Notes: a model not told the origin generated them from the sequence alone. Shown: positions 45,100 to 57,878, numbered from the stretch's first letter. The stretch is 64,000 bases of DNA from Polytrichum commune (GCA_950295325.1 OX485806.1:28460001-28524000); one strand, 5' to 3'. Translations and numbers: made by a program.

Positions 45100-45830
45100 C
45101 AGGGGGTGCACCTACACTTGATTTATGTATACATGTCTATTTAATTTTTTTTTTGGGGGGGGGGGGGGGTATTTACCTTCCTTCGTTGAATATCTTCCAC
45201 CCTATAAGTAGCTAAACTTCTACTTGATGGTATTTTCTAACACCCTATCATTATATATAAAATTTGGAGTAGCATAATTATAATCACACTATCTAACTTA
45301 TAAGTAGTAGAAATTTTGTGTGAACAATCTACACATACATTACGCATACATTACACAACACATATATTACTTTGCACATTACACACATACAACCATCATA
45401 CTATAAACTTTAGCATATTGCATATGGTTCTTGAAACCCCTAGGAAACCCTAAATAAGCTAGCCAACCCTTCTATCGCCAGATGATAGTACTTTTCATCC
45501 AAAGGCAACCGTTTCAACAAACCTATCCACATGTCCACATACATTTTGTCTATTTCTCATCCAATGCCACTAATGGGAGATGATTTATGTTGAACCTATA
45601 AATAAAAATTATCTAAAAATTATTTCTATTTATGGTACTTTACATATAAATTAAAAAATACCATAACTTAAACCACACCTTACATTATAAATTATTCCCA
45701 AATTCACATTTAGAGGACATTATTGTATATCTAAGAAAAATATTTAAAAATTGAGTCTTGAATAAAATCCAACCTACATTTTCTCGCATGTGGTTTTCTA
45801 CATTTATGCTAGTGCCCCCCCCCCCCTTAG
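45100..45830. mobile_element. G-run/C-run bounded dispersed element, copy 2
   Basis: A 15-bp G run (45155-45169) followed by TATTTACCTT starts the core; a 12-bp C run (45815-45826) preceded by ATTTATGCTAGTG ends it. TTTATGTATACATGTCTATT left of the G run parallels copy 1. The core includes TTTTCTAACACCCTATCATT and CAACAAACCTATCCACATG. Confidence 0.4.
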
Positions 45831-46046
45831 TGTTGGGCAATACCATACTACCCATACCATTTTTTAAGTACTTCAAGTTGTTATGTAGGGCTTATTAATG
45901 GGAATGATTCTCAAACAATGGCCCAAATGCAATCTGAATGTGGAAGATACCCCGGGGTTGGTGGGGTCTGCTGCATGTACTTGGCAAACCATATGAATAA
46001 TAATATGCCCACAACTTTGAACTTACGCTAAATACTTATTGCCTTC

Positions 46047-46130
46047 AATATGGGAAACCCCGACAATGGAGATATGTTGGGAAACCTCAACAATGGAGAC
46101 ATGTTGGGAAATCCCAACTATGGCCTTTGG
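46047..46130. repeat. Three-copy ~27-bp tandem repeat
   Basis: Units of the form TTGGGAAACCYCAACAATGGAGA-YATG, two near-identical and a third diverging after CAACTATGG. Confidence 0.75.
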
Positions 46131-46269
46131 AAACAAAGGATGCATGGTCAGAAACATGGTCCCAACCAAAAGTCCCTACAATCCCTAGTATGCTATGGGT
46201 GTACACAACCAAGGCTTATGCTACTTGAACAAGTATACTTACCCACCAAAAATACAAAATAGCACTTGA

Positions 46270-49010
46270 CCTATGAAATTAGAGTGCTACTATTACTATT
46301 TTCATAATTGCCAAAGAAAATTTAGTACATACATGTAGTTATATATATAACAACATATATAATACGTATATTTAAAATATATACATATACTCATATTTAT
46401 AAATCTATATGGTTGTGAGATTCATTGCACTAGTCCACTAAACCTACTGAATTTACAAAAGTTTTAGTTGGATTGATGGAGTGCAGCTGAAGTATTTAAG
46501 ATTGCATCATGCACTTTTTCGAACTAGAGAGTTCTTCACTCTTTTCAGGGGAAATTGTTGTTGAATTCATGAAAATTGTTGCTCGAGATTATTACGTAGG
46601 TCATTTCACATTGAATTCATGGTTGGGAGGATTCATTAATTGACTGCAAGTAGGGTGGGGTATGTTTGCAGGGATTTCATAGGTGAGATGGATTCATCGC
46701 TCTTGAATGTGATCGAGCTCCTCTCTTGCATTGGTCCACCTTGGGGGTAGGAATTTGTGGTTGAAGGCTCCACAACCTTACACGCGTTGCCCTTGTGTAA
46801 TGGTGGGAGGGGATGCCATTACTAGACCATACAATTAGGCATCTAAAGTAGGCCTACAAGTGAGGACTCATCCCGCAAATGACACATTGGGCCAACCTTG
46901 CTTGTTTAGTCGTTTCTACTTCGGTCAACAAGTTGCAATCTGTCCTAGGGGCCCATGGGTCGACATATCAATGAGTTAGTTTCCCGGGCAAAACAAACAA
47001 CCATGGCTAAAACGGAAAATTCCATGAGCTCAAAAACACCCCGACATCAATCACGAGGTCGTGGCTTAACACAAGACGGGCGCAAGACATGTAATGGGAA
47101 ACCCACATTGAGCACTATCCGGCCACATCATTGGACCAACTCAAATACCACCTTGTAAGTCGCAGACCTTCCCAGGATTCTAGTTGGCAACCCACTTCAG
47201 GTTGCACGAGCGCTTAAGAGATAGCCAAGATTCGCTTAAGACACAATGCACTCCTAAAATAGTTTAAAAATAATGCAAAAATCAATTACGTCCCAGAGTT
47301 CATTAATACCGACAACTCATCTTAAAAGCAAGCTTAGAAGGTCATCAAACCCTATCGCAATTTTTCATCCATGTATACATGATACTATCTATATTCATCA
47401 AATTCTATTCACAAGTTGATCGGTGATGACTAATCACCGGCTCGAGTAGACGTACGACTCACCGTTCCAATGGCTCGTTGGCAATCACTCTCCTCTCGTT
47501 GGCAATCTAGTTCATAGCATTCTTTGGACACCAAACGAGATTCTTTGGCTCCTAAAGGATATCTCCAACTTGCACACAGTGGGGGCGTGTACATAGACTT
47601 GCATAATGAGAAAAGACTACCTACGCACGAATAAAAGGTAAGGTGCGAACCAAGTACGGTCTCATTCATTTTTTGAAAGTCATCAATGACATTTTTATGA
47701 TGTAGTGAAAACGTTGACACTTGAACTTGCACGCTTTATTCTTTACACATTTATTCATGATGTATCGCATCATACTTGAGTGAAAATGGATGCACAAGCT
47801 TTAAGTTCTTTAATGGATAGGTCAATTGAGGAGAGCACAAAAGTTGTGAAATAGTGAAAGATAGGTGTCCATTGGCTACACAACTTTCTTGGATGGATTG
47901 AGATAAAATTGGGTTTAATGTGCAAGGGAAGTTATTTTTGAAATCATCGTAAATTAAGTTCCTTGAAAAGAAATTTATGATCGTCATCTAGCGTAACAAT
48001 GAAATGAAAAATGAATCAACCACAAACTGATAAGAGATTTGTTTTCAGCATGAATGGATGAAAGGTATTGCTCAATGTATAAAACAAACTCACTCTTGTT
48101 GTTTTAGAGATGTGTGATATATTGCCTAGATACTACTGAAGCAACACTTGACTTCTTCTTTCCTTCTTCTTTTGTCATTTTTTCATTCTTGGTTTTGATT
48201 TTACACAATAATTCAATACCATTCAATTTGTCCATATTGACTAATTCATGAACTAAATTAGTTAAGTTTAGCTAGGTAGGCTAGCTAGTTGCACCTCCTA
48301 TAGACCACGTGTTGCCTCATGCTTCATCGGACTACACATGTGTTTCATGCTCAACTTGATAAGCATTGACGAAGGTTATAGGAATAAGCATTCGCATATT
48401 TTTAGATTGGAGAGAGGGAATTATTGTAAACAAGCGTACCCCCTCATCCATCCAACATAAAAACTTGACCCCAATAGGATTGTTGCTAATTCATCTCAAA
48501 TAACCTCAAGTTGACTAATTCAAAGTCTTTAAAACTAATCATGGTGTCAAATCAACTACAACAAATAATCCACAAGCTGCATATCATTTCATGACTTTTA
48601 TGAATGAGAGGCACACTTGTATACAATAACCCCCTCCCTCCTTTCGGATCGCTCTACTAACTTCATGGGCCCCTATACAACATTTAAGAACCAAGGATGA
48701 ACGACAATTAGTTGTTGAGGAAAATATAGACTTTTTTTGGGTTCACTTCAACGAAGGCAGATTCACCAAGTTCCCACTTTCATGATTTGGGTCTAAAGTC
48801 CAAGAAACATGAGTAGATCCTCATTTTTTATACACATTATACAAATCTGATACACTTTATCTAGACATTCTAGCATGATTTCACATGTATAAATTTCACA
48901 TGTAACTTATGCAACTTCTATCGGTACAGCTCATTCAAGCTTTACGTCTCGGGCCTACACTTTGACTAGATTCACTTGAATCATACTCACAAATGATAAG
49001 TTACAATGAA
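46270..49010. other. Long non-coding stretch
   Basis: No convincing coding region. A GC-richer island at 46.9-47.7 kb has short open frames on both strands without recognisable motifs. Confidence 0.45.
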
Positions 49011-49017
49011 CTGAAAG

Positions 49018-49229
49018 AAGCGACCACTAGTTACCGATGAACCGGTTGAGTTTGAGAAAGAACTGGTTGAAGTTCAAGACTTCAGGAGAATTAGCGATTG
49101 TTTTAGAGGAATTTAGAGAACATGCCTCAAATCAAAGAAAGAAATACCAAAAGATGTCAACATGTAACCAGTTGGACTTGGAAACACTTAGGATCCTGAT
49201 CGATTATGCCCAAACACCTTCCTGGACAC
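49018..49229 (+). mobile_element. Family B element, copy 7
   Basis: Runs from AGCGACCACTAGTTACCGAT through GAACCGGTTGAGTTTGAGAA, TTAGCGATTGTTTTAGAGGA and TGTCAACATGTAACCAGTTG to CACCTTCCTGGACACTG. Confidence 0.75.
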
Positions 49230-49239
49230 TGATAAGTTG

Positions 49240-51010
49240 AGAGAATTAACAAACCATTTAGTGTCAGTATTGCTAGCATTCGAATTGAAGTTTTAACCTA
49301 CACAGTGGATTGTATCAAGTGATAAAGTCTCACTCCATTAGGACCATTTCACCAACACTAATCTGCATGTTTAGAGGTACAAAATATTCATAGGTTTTGG
49401 GCACTACTTCATAGGTTATAAACTTGCCATCATTCCTGTAGTGTGAGATCTTGCTTTACTGCATGCCTATTAGTTCTAGTGCGGATTAAGACTTGATGTG
49501 AATGTCACTGTGTGACTTACTTCAAGTGGAGGTGTTCTTTGAATTTAATAGAGCATCAAGTGTTGCCAAAATTAACCCAAACTGCTGGTTTGGTGGATTG
49601 TGGTGGCTCGGTTGTGGTCTTTCCGCATGGAAATTTTTACATCGGTGGTTCAAGAAAAAAGTATCAAATCCGACAATCGTGAAAGCACAGGCAACGTGGC
49701 CTCACAAGAAGTCAGAAGCTGCTTTCATCGCCCATAGACTTCTTCTCGAAAATTTACACTATAGGAAGTAAAATTTTACACGAGCACCATACTAAGTTTC
49801 ATACGAACATGTAGAGTCATTTATTCATTAAGTCTTGGGATCAAAGTTTGAGTATGTTGGCTAAAAGTTGAGGGTAAGAGTGTATCCATAAAGTCTCTCT
49901 AGTTTTGACATGTATCCGTAAAGGCTCAAAATAATGTGGGAAAAGCATGGCATCAAGCTATATAATTAAAGGCAAGTTGTAGCTTGTCTGACTAGGAGGG
50001 TAGAGCCAAGCTAGCCTTGCAAAAGTCACTCTAGGATTCATGATGGCAAGTCCCATGTACGGAACAAGACCCTATTTGAGATCTTAAAGTTCTCTTAAAA
50101 GTTTTGGGATAGATTGAGGAGGTCCAAGAAGGTGCCTCACCCAACTTTGAAAGTTAGGTTCTGACACAAGATGGATTGACAAGCACTTAATAGACTCTCT
50201 TTTTCAAAGGGGTGGCAAACTCCAAGATTTGTCCCTCTTTGAGAAACTCTACAAATAACTTTAATACATACTATGAATTCGTGAGAATGCCTTCATGAGT
50301 TTTTAAAGGAACATGATAATTATATAGTACCATAGCTATGCTCCAAACGTAAGTTAACTCTTTAACATCCACGCCTACCCATATACAAGTCTTAAGGCAT
50401 CCTATGAAGGACCTTTATCCTTAACACCGAGTCATCCCAACTTGAGAATATTAATTGTTTGATGGTTGGATCCTCTCAAATATTTTTCTTCCCACATCTT
50501 CATGACAGAGTTGGCTTTACACATACATGAGGGTCAATTATAAAACAAAAATGTTGGTATTAGTGGGCTCAAATGCCTTAATATCTAGAGTGGCATGAAA
50601 CTAAGTTCCAACTTTGATGCATCCAGGGCCAATTAAAGGGTAGTACCATGTACCTACTTCTTAGTATTTTGAGCTTAAGATGTCGAATGTGGTCCCAACA
50701 AAAATTATCCCACTTATCAACTGCAATCAGAACATAACTAGTGCAGTACACAATGAAAAAGCATCAAGAAAAAATTAGACTCATATATATAGAGAGAGAG
50801 AGTTGACATTTAGACTTTGACACATACACATACACCATATACCTAAGCGTTGTTGTTACACATGTCCTTTTGACTGAACATCTTATGCAATCCTCTTGTG
50901 CTGAACCCTTGAGTATTGTGTTGTGATCGTTCCCTTGGCAACCTCTGGATGCATTAATTAGCATAAGCACCTTAATTTGATGTTTGCAAATTGAACCAGA
51001 GGGTAATGTA
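49240..51010. other. Non-coding stretch
   Basis: No gene recognised. An 89-codon open frame (49502-49771 plus) has no known motif. A short (AG)n lies near 50792. Confidence 0.45.
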
Positions 51011-51019
51011 ACCAATGAA

Positions 51020-51222
51020 TGCTAGTTACAGATGAACTGGTTGAGTTTGGGAAATAACCAGTTGAAGTTCAACACTTCAAGAAAATTATGAATCATTTAA
51101 AAGGAATTTAGAGAATATATCATAAATTAATAAAGAAAAACCGATAGATGTCAACATGTGACCAGTTGGACTTGGAAATACTAAGATCTCGACCGATTAT
51201 GCTCAAAAATCTTCCCAGACAG
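51020..51222 (+). mobile_element. Family B element, copy 8
   Basis: Runs from TGCTAGTTACAGATGAACTG through GATGTCAACATGTGACCAGT and GATCTCGACCGATTATGCTC to AATCTTCCCAGACAGTG. Copy 9 follows 56 bp downstream in the same orientation. Confidence 0.75.
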
Positions 51223-51277
51223 TGGGCGTAACGCATGTGCCCATTATTTCTTGTGCCTTCAAAATGACATTCCTCAC

Positions 51278-51480
51278 CTATGATCGGGGAGAACCGGCAG
51301 TTAGTTACAGATGAACCGGTTGAAGTTCAAGACTGCAGGAAAATTACCGATCATTTTAAAGGAATCTATAGAATATACCCCAATTTAATAAAGGATTACC
51401 GAAGGATGTCGACATGTAACCAGTTGGACTTGCAAACACTAGGATCTCAACCGATTATGCCCAAAATTCTCCCCTATCAC
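51278..51480 (+). mobile_element. Family B element, copy 9
   Basis: Runs from GATCGGGGAGAACCGGCAGT through GAATATACCCCAATTTAATA and GATGTCGACATGTAACCAGT to ATTATGCCCAAAATTCTCCC. It lacks the AGTTTGAGAAATAACCGG segment seen in other copies. Confidence 0.75.
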
Positions 51481-51838
51481 TGGTTCCACTCGAAGGATAT
51501 ATCAAAGTGGGCTCAAAGCCCAAACTAACTTAATTAAGTTTACCTCCAAACAGGATTAGATGTCACCCGAAAGCCAGAGGTGCGGCATTGAATGATTTGC
51601 ACGTGTGGTTAGATAAGGTATAGCTTGGGTGTCTATTTTTATGGGAATCTTGCAAGGTATGATATTGTGTATGCGCTTTCCAAAACCTCAAGTATGTATT
51701 GACCAGGTCGATTAAAACTAAATGCTTACTTAGCCTTAGACTCGAACTGAGTGCGATGTGGGAGTGATCACCATATAAATTCCTGCATTTCTAAGCGGAA
51801 GGCGGTGCACATGAAACATGCAGGAAGGTTTGAACCTA

Positions 51839-52343
51839 GGGCCACTTCACACACGAGCCAAGAGCCATGACCATGAAATTGTGAGAGCCCAAAAGAAAGT
51901 GTCCAAAGGTCGTCCCAACACACCTCCAACATCATGTAGTGTGGTCACGGACACTCAAGTGTAGTGTGAAGCCATATGTGACTGGACCCTCGATCAAATA
52001 CTATTTCGATGAATTTCTATTCATGTGGGTCCTCACATATGATAAAATAGAATAAATCAATGGTTGTGAGTGTTTGGAGTGCCATGGTCTCCCGGTGGTT
52101 TTGTGTTAGGCCTACCTCCAAGAGGTGGTTTTTGAAAGTAGTCCAAGTGACCATGAAACGTGATCCATTCGATGCCATGTAGGAATCCATGTAGACCTTA
52201 CATCCATTATCTTGCATTCACATACTCCGTTGGGCCCTCAAGCGTAGTGTGAAGCTAACTTGGACCGGCACATCCTTTTCCACCAATGAGAGTGCTTGAG
52301 GTGTAATGGACACGGGCTCTCAGTCTTGTGTGTGAAGTGGCCC
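51839..52343. mobile_element. Family C Harbinger-like MITE, copy 3
   Basis: 505 bp with the same GGGCCACTTCACACA inverted ends and internal sequence as 25834-26335. Flanks are CTA and TTA, one base from a perfect target duplication. Confidence 0.85.
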
Positions 52344-52684
52344 TTAGTTCACATGTAGATGTGTCAATTCACATTTAGATGAATGCAGGACAATACAAGG
52401 TGTTGAATCATTGATGTCATAAGGTAGAAGGGCCTATAATGAACACTTTGAGCACGCGAGACCCTTAACATGCTCAATGCACTTCACGGAAAATTTTGCA
52501 GGTTTCTTTCCATATCCGTAAGGAGGCCAAATACACTTGAGTTCGCAAAATTTTAACATTGTGTGATTTAGATATGCACTTGTATAAAAGGTGAAAGGTT
52601 TTGCTGCGATCTAAAGTGATTACCTAGGCCTTCCAAAGCTCCTAACAATAACGTATGTGGGTCATATGTGATCATTTTTTTTAA

Positions 52685-52850
52685 TCGGACACCTATATTT
52701 GAGTGGTTTATGGTATAGCATGTAGTCTAAGAAGAAACACTAAAAAGACATGTGTGTATATAATTAGATGGGCTACGTAAGAATATAGGTTTGCATCACT
52801 CTAGGTTCAGTAATCAACAATTTTGGGAGGGTCTATGTAGTACTAGTTTT
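52685..52850 (+). repeat. Dispersed repeat family D, copy 6
   Basis: Reads TTAATCGGACACCTATATTT, GAGTGGTTTATGGT, AAACACTAAAAAGACATGTG and CTAGGTTCAGTAATCAACAA. Confidence 0.6.
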
Positions 52851-53099
52851 AAGAGAAAGAAATCTCCACTTTGACTTCTTATAACTTTTGCATATTACCT
52901 CCAATCCTAAAACTTGAAATGAAATCTTTGAGATTTGCAATTGCCAACTAGGTTAGACAATTCCCAATCTAATGCGATGGCCAAAATTGTTTAGGGAATT
53001 GGAAGTGCCCATAAAAGGAACACACACAAATTAGTGTTGAATGTTAATGATTTTATGTCTTTCTCAACCTATGTCAAACTATGTTTGTCCCAGGAATGG

Positions 53100-53285
53100 T
53101 GTCCGTGAATATAAGGTAGATGTGCCTAAATCAAACAAAAAAAAAATTTGGATGCCTACATCTGAGTGGTATGTGGTTAGTGTGGATCTAAGAACTAGCA
53201 CTGAAAGATATTTGTATAAAACAAATTATGCTCAAAATATGCTAATCCTCTAGGCTCAATAATCAACACAATCATTAATGCACAT
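53100..53285 (+). repeat. Dispersed repeat family D, copy 7
   Basis: Reads AAGGTAGATGTGCCTAAATC, GAGTGGTATGTGGTTAGTGT, GGATCTAAGAACTAGCACTG and CTAGGCTCAATAATCAACAC. Its complement matches copies 2 and 4. Confidence 0.6.
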
Positions 53286-53360
53286 GTGTGAATAGTAATC
53301 CTTGTTGGGTTGTTTCACTACCTTTGAGTGTGAGAGAGCCTAGATAATAGATATTCACTA

Positions 53361-54280
53361 CACCACTTATAGTATTTAGCGTCACTCACTATTTGGAGGT
53401 GATCTAGCAAACTTATGTCCAATAAAAAGTCTACTATTAACAAGTGACAGAGCCACAATTAAGCTTCACAATATTCATGAAATTTTCTCATCTACATGTA
53501 CATGGGCTTTGCCATTGAAGACTAGTATTGCGCCGTACTAGGGCCAAGCTGAAGCCCTCAACCTTCCAAGTTTCACATGAGGTGTCAACAAAATCCAGTT
53601 CCATGAATTCTCATGTACATTCGTTGTGAGCCCCCTTAAAGCAATTCAACCCCATTTGTCACACCCCACCATGTCGTGAAACAGACAACATAAAAACTAG
53701 AAAGGACAACGTAAAAACCATAACGACAACCCTCGTGAAAACTTGGTTACAGGAACCTACCAACCACTTCAAAGAATCCCCACAAATTACAAACATGTCC
53801 CCAAAAAAGAACTACACTAAATACGATATTTAGTGTTTGATACACTAAATATGAACGCATACACTAAATATCACTAATCCTACGAAAGTAAGTAACATTA
53901 AATGTACACTCAAACACTAAATATCAACTATGGTAATATGTGGAAGTTACATGCACGAATTTAATGTTAGTAAGGTTATGAAAAAAAAGTTAACAATGAT
54001 AAAAGGAGAAGGGAGGTGGCGGTAGGGAAGGTGGCAACGCATTTATGTCTAACACTAATTATCAAAGAATTGAAAATTAGTGTTGGGCAGGATAAGGTGG
54101 TAACAACACTAAATATAATCAAACACTAAATATCATTTTTAGTGTAGTAATAGGACCCTACTCGTGCTCATGTCCTCGGTTCTCTCAATGTCCAAACAAC
54201 CAATTTGACATTTGTTGTTGGAAGGTGAGACCTCTAATACTAAATAGTTTTAACATGGCGTAACTCCAGATAATTAGGGA
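53361..54280. mobile_element. Mosaic of family A fragments
   Basis: One family A end (CACCACTTATAGTATTTAGC, GTCACTCACTATTTGG) at 53370-53397, further CACTAAATATC-type ends at 53815-53940 and 54105-54150, and the internal right half (CCAAACAACCAATTTGACA, CGTAACTCCAGATAATTAGG) at 54192-54280. It may be a larger related element or nested insertions. Confidence 0.45.
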
Positions 54281-54497
54281 CACGAGCTGGTTTTTCCACA
54301 AGCGGTGCAGTCGTCCTCCGCTCCACTTGCATCAATGGTGACTCAGCTGGGTGTTGGTGGACGGTCCTCGAAAGAGGAGCCCTCAGGATGCATGAACAAG
54401 TAAAAGTACTAATAAGGAGAAGGTGGGCAAAGTGGGTGCAGGTGGCTCTCATTGGGTGTGGCAGATCCTGGACCATTCTTTGCTGCATCACTTCTAC

Positions 54498-54700
54498 AGT
54501 TTACAGATGAATGAGTTGAGTTTGAGAAATAACGGAGTTGAAGTTCAGGGCTAAGTCCGGAAAATTACTGATCAGAATCCACTAGAGGAATCGGTGGCAC
54601 GTTCTTCGAATATATAAAGGAAAAACCGAACGATCAGAAACATGTAACAGCTAGTGCAGGTTGGATTTGGAGACCCTTAGGATTTTGACCGGTTATGCCC
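54498..54700 (+). mobile_element. Family B element, copy 10 (interrupted)
   Basis: Runs from ACAGATGAATGAGTTGAGTT through GAAACATGTAACAGCTAGTG to GACCGGTTATGCCC. The expected end (CCCAAAAATCTATGAGGACA) appears only after copy 11, at 54910-54931. Confidence 0.7.
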
Positions 54701-54902
54701 GGTTGAGATCCTAGTGTTTGCAAGTCCAGCCGGTTACATGTTGATGACATCCTCCGCTTTTCCTTTTATTAAAGTGGGGTATGTTCTATAAATTCCTCTA
54801 AAATGATCAGTAGTTTTCCTCCTGCAGTCTTGAACTTCAACCGGTTATTTCTTAAACTCCACTGGTTCATCTGTGCTTAAGTGCCGGTTCTCCCCGGTCA
54901 TT
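54701..54902 (-). mobile_element. Family B element, copy 11, inserted in copy 10
   Basis: Inverted relative to copy 10 and flanked by GGTTATGCCC on both sides (54691-54700, 54903-54912). The inserted unit starts GGTTGAGATCCTAGTG and ends GGTTCTCCCCGGTCATT, lacking the TGTCCAGGAAGATTTTTGGG end present in other copies. Confidence 0.7.
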
Positions 54903-55332
54903 GGTTATGCCCAAAAATCTATGAGGACACTAAGTAAGCAGCGGTGCAAGAGGGGGGGGTGTTAAACCTCCCCCTACGAGCTTTCAAGGGGAGGTGGACA
55001 GGGGCCGGGGCAACCTTCTAGAAAAAAATTCAACTTATTTTGATCTCGACCAAAAACTATTGCATGCTCTGCCTGATTTCAGAAGAGGAAAAACAAACAT
55101 TGTCTTTGCATTCTTGAAGGCCGCTTGTCCACAAAACCCATATTGAGTGCACTTCACCCTCAAGGTCCAAAATCCAATTTATATCTGCACTTCCACTTAA
55201 TAAATAAGCAATTGACTAGGATTTCATTCTTGAAGTGAAACCGTCAAGAAAACCTGAAATGAACTTGGAAGTCAAAAAATATTACAAAATCCTCAATCTA
55301 GTGCAAATTGAAACTCTATTTGAGCCTCCTTA

Positions 55333-55385
55333 CACTAGGTTGGGGCATCCCACGGGTATATTCTTAGGACCCACATGAAGGAACA
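55333..55385. repeat. Single arm of the 19.46-kb fold-back family
   Basis: CACTAGGTTGGGGCATCCCA followed by GGTATATTCTTAGGACCCAC resembles one arm of 19463-19599. Confidence 0.45.
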
Positions 55386-55490
55386 CACACGGCTTAATAA
55401 TATTTCTGCAATGTAATGAGTAATTAAACCTGGGGATCAGTGCAGTAGCAGAGTAACAAGCACCGAAATTAACATTTGAAGGTTACCGTT

Positions 55491-55511
55491 AAACCCTAAA
55501 CCCTGAACCCT
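55491..55511 (+). promoter_or_regulatory. Interstitial telomere-like (telo-box) repeat
   Basis: AAACCCTAAACCCTGAACCC, nearly three plant telomere units, ~1.1 kb before the aquaporin start codon. It may be a promoter element or a relic. Confidence 0.4.
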
Positions 55512-55600
55512 CTAAGATCTTGAAGTTCTTAAAGTTCTTGACCTCGTTAGGAAGAACGAGTTAGTGTCGTCCCGTGATCATTAAGGGATGGACTAGCACC

Positions 55601-55610
55601 ACTATAAAGC
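55601..55610 (+). promoter_or_regulatory. Possible TATA box for the aquaporin gene
   Basis: CACTATAAAGCTAGC is the best TATA-like motif upstream. It would imply a long leader or a leader intron (a GTGGTAAGTTTAG donor-like site lies at 55688). Speculative. Confidence 0.2.
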
Positions 55611-56585
55611 TAGCTGCAATCATGAAGGGAATCGGAGGCCATGGGCAAAAGTGCGACACATCTAACAGCCTGCAATCGATCCTCTGTGGTAAGTTTAGAA
55701 ATCATGTTGAATATTGGCATGCATGTCGCGTGGAGCGACCCAGCCCAAGAAATAAGTGTATGCCACCTGATTCGAGAACAAGCCGGGGTAATTATTTAGT
55801 TCGGCAGACGTTTAGTTGCTGGCAGGAAGGATTCAATCGAAGCAGGTAGCAGGGAAATTATTCACCCCATGCAAATTAATTGATCCAGAGTTACTACTAG
55901 TACTACAACGACGTGCGCGTCGTAGTCCGAAAGTTGACAGATCTAAATAAAATCAACCCCGACACCAAATTCGATTGTAGGATTCATAGAGATCGCCTGA
56001 CTTGGATTTGTCTGCTGCAGCAACAGAGACGTTCTGATTGAGGATGTTTCAATTGCAGACGCTGCAGGGATTATCCACACAGCTCTAATGTTTGCCTTTG
56101 AGTAAGAAGTAAACAAAATGAAATAAATCTTTCTTCCTCGCACTTCGGCACAGATTCATTTGCTCTAGTATTGTATTGACGTTGTTGATTTGGGAGGAAT
56201 TTAGTTGACCCCAAAGCCAGATAGAATCGTAAGTACAAGAGTCTGTTTTAGAAGCAAGAAAGAAAGAAAGGGAGGAAGGAAGAAGTCAACGTCCCTTGGC
56301 CCAACCTTGATTTGCAGTCGAGGCTGGCTGCGGAACTGCGCACTAAATCTAATTTGCCTCTAATGGAGATTCAGGAAATAAAGTACTAATAAAATATCTT
56401 CATCACACTCACGTGGGACAGATTCATCCTCTAGTGTTGCATATAAGTTGCTTCTTTTGAGGAGGAAATTGTACATGTGACACTCTAACATATCCTTCCT
56501 CCTTGTGGACACATGATCAGTTGTGAAGACAATCAATATATCTAACGGTACTCGGGGGGACCAAAAAAGGGAACTGTGAGCGATC

Positions 56586-57878
56586 ATGGCAGTGGACAAG
56601 GAGGAAGATGTGCAAGTGGGAGCGGCTCCGAAGGGAGGAGAGCACGCAGTGATCGGCACCGGTATCCCTGGTCACAACATCCCAGGACACAAAGATTACC
56701 TGGAGCCGATCTCCAGCCCTTTTTTCGACGCACACGAGTTTCGCAAATGGTCCTTCTGGAGAGCGGGGTTTGCCGAGTTCATGGCCACCTTGATCTTTCT
56801 CTACATCCTCATTCAGACCGCCATGGGCCACAATCGGCCGGCGAGTCCGTGTGATGGCGTAACCATTCAAGGCATTGCATGGGCCGCCGGGATTGCCATC
56901 TTCGTGCTCGTCTACTGCACGGCCGGCATCTCAGGTATGTATGTATGTATGTATGTGTGAATGAGTTTCGTGGACTGAAAAGAAAGTTTTTTTGGAGGTT
57001 TCTGTAATTATGTGGCTTCGTGTGAAGAATACGGAGATTTGTGTACTGTAGTTCACGGTGAACTCCACATATTCTTCGTCTTTGATAGGTGGCTTTGTGT
57101 GAAAATAGAGATCTAATGAGTGGAAATAATTCAACATCATCTAGTTAGTGCTCACTTGCATGGTCACTTGCAAGTGGATTTCTCCTCAGATCCACATTTT
57201 TTTCTTTTATAGTTATGTTAAGGTTCTCAGCATATATATATATATATATATATATATAGATATTTCCTTCAACCTCTCTCTCTCTCTCTCTCACTCACAC
57301 ACCCTGAGCTCAGGTATCTCAGGTTTGTGTGTATGTGCTCATGAGTTTTGTAGGCTCAAAAGAAAAATGCTTTTGGAGCTTTCTGTGATGATGTGACTTC
57401 GTGTGAAGAATACGGAGCTTTGTGTAGTTTAGGGTGAAATCCATATTTATTCTTCTTCTCTGATATGTGTCTTTCTGTGAAGAATATGAAGATTTGATGA
57501 GTGGAAGTAACTCAACATCAATAAGTTAGTACTCACTTGCATGGGTCATTTGCAAGCAGATTTTCTCCTCAAATCCAGATTTCCTTCTTTTATAGTTATG
57601 TCAAGGTTCTCATGATATATATATATATATATCCTTCAACCTCTTCCCTTGATCCTTCCCTCTCTTGTTGTTCACCCTCTCTCTCTCTCTCTTATCCTGA
57701 CCTCAGGTATCTCATGTGTATGAGTTTTGTACTCAGAGAAGATATTTGGAGCTTTGTGTGATGTGATGAGTAGAAATTTAATATCATCTAATTAGTACAC
57801 ACTTGCATGGTCACTTGCAAGTGGATTCTCTCGTATCCACATTTCCTTCTTTTATAGTTTTGTCATGACTCTCTTATT

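Noticed and set aside
49502-49771. 89-codon plus-strand open frame with Trp-rich start
   Set aside because: No known domain, no splice or homologue support from the sequence alone.
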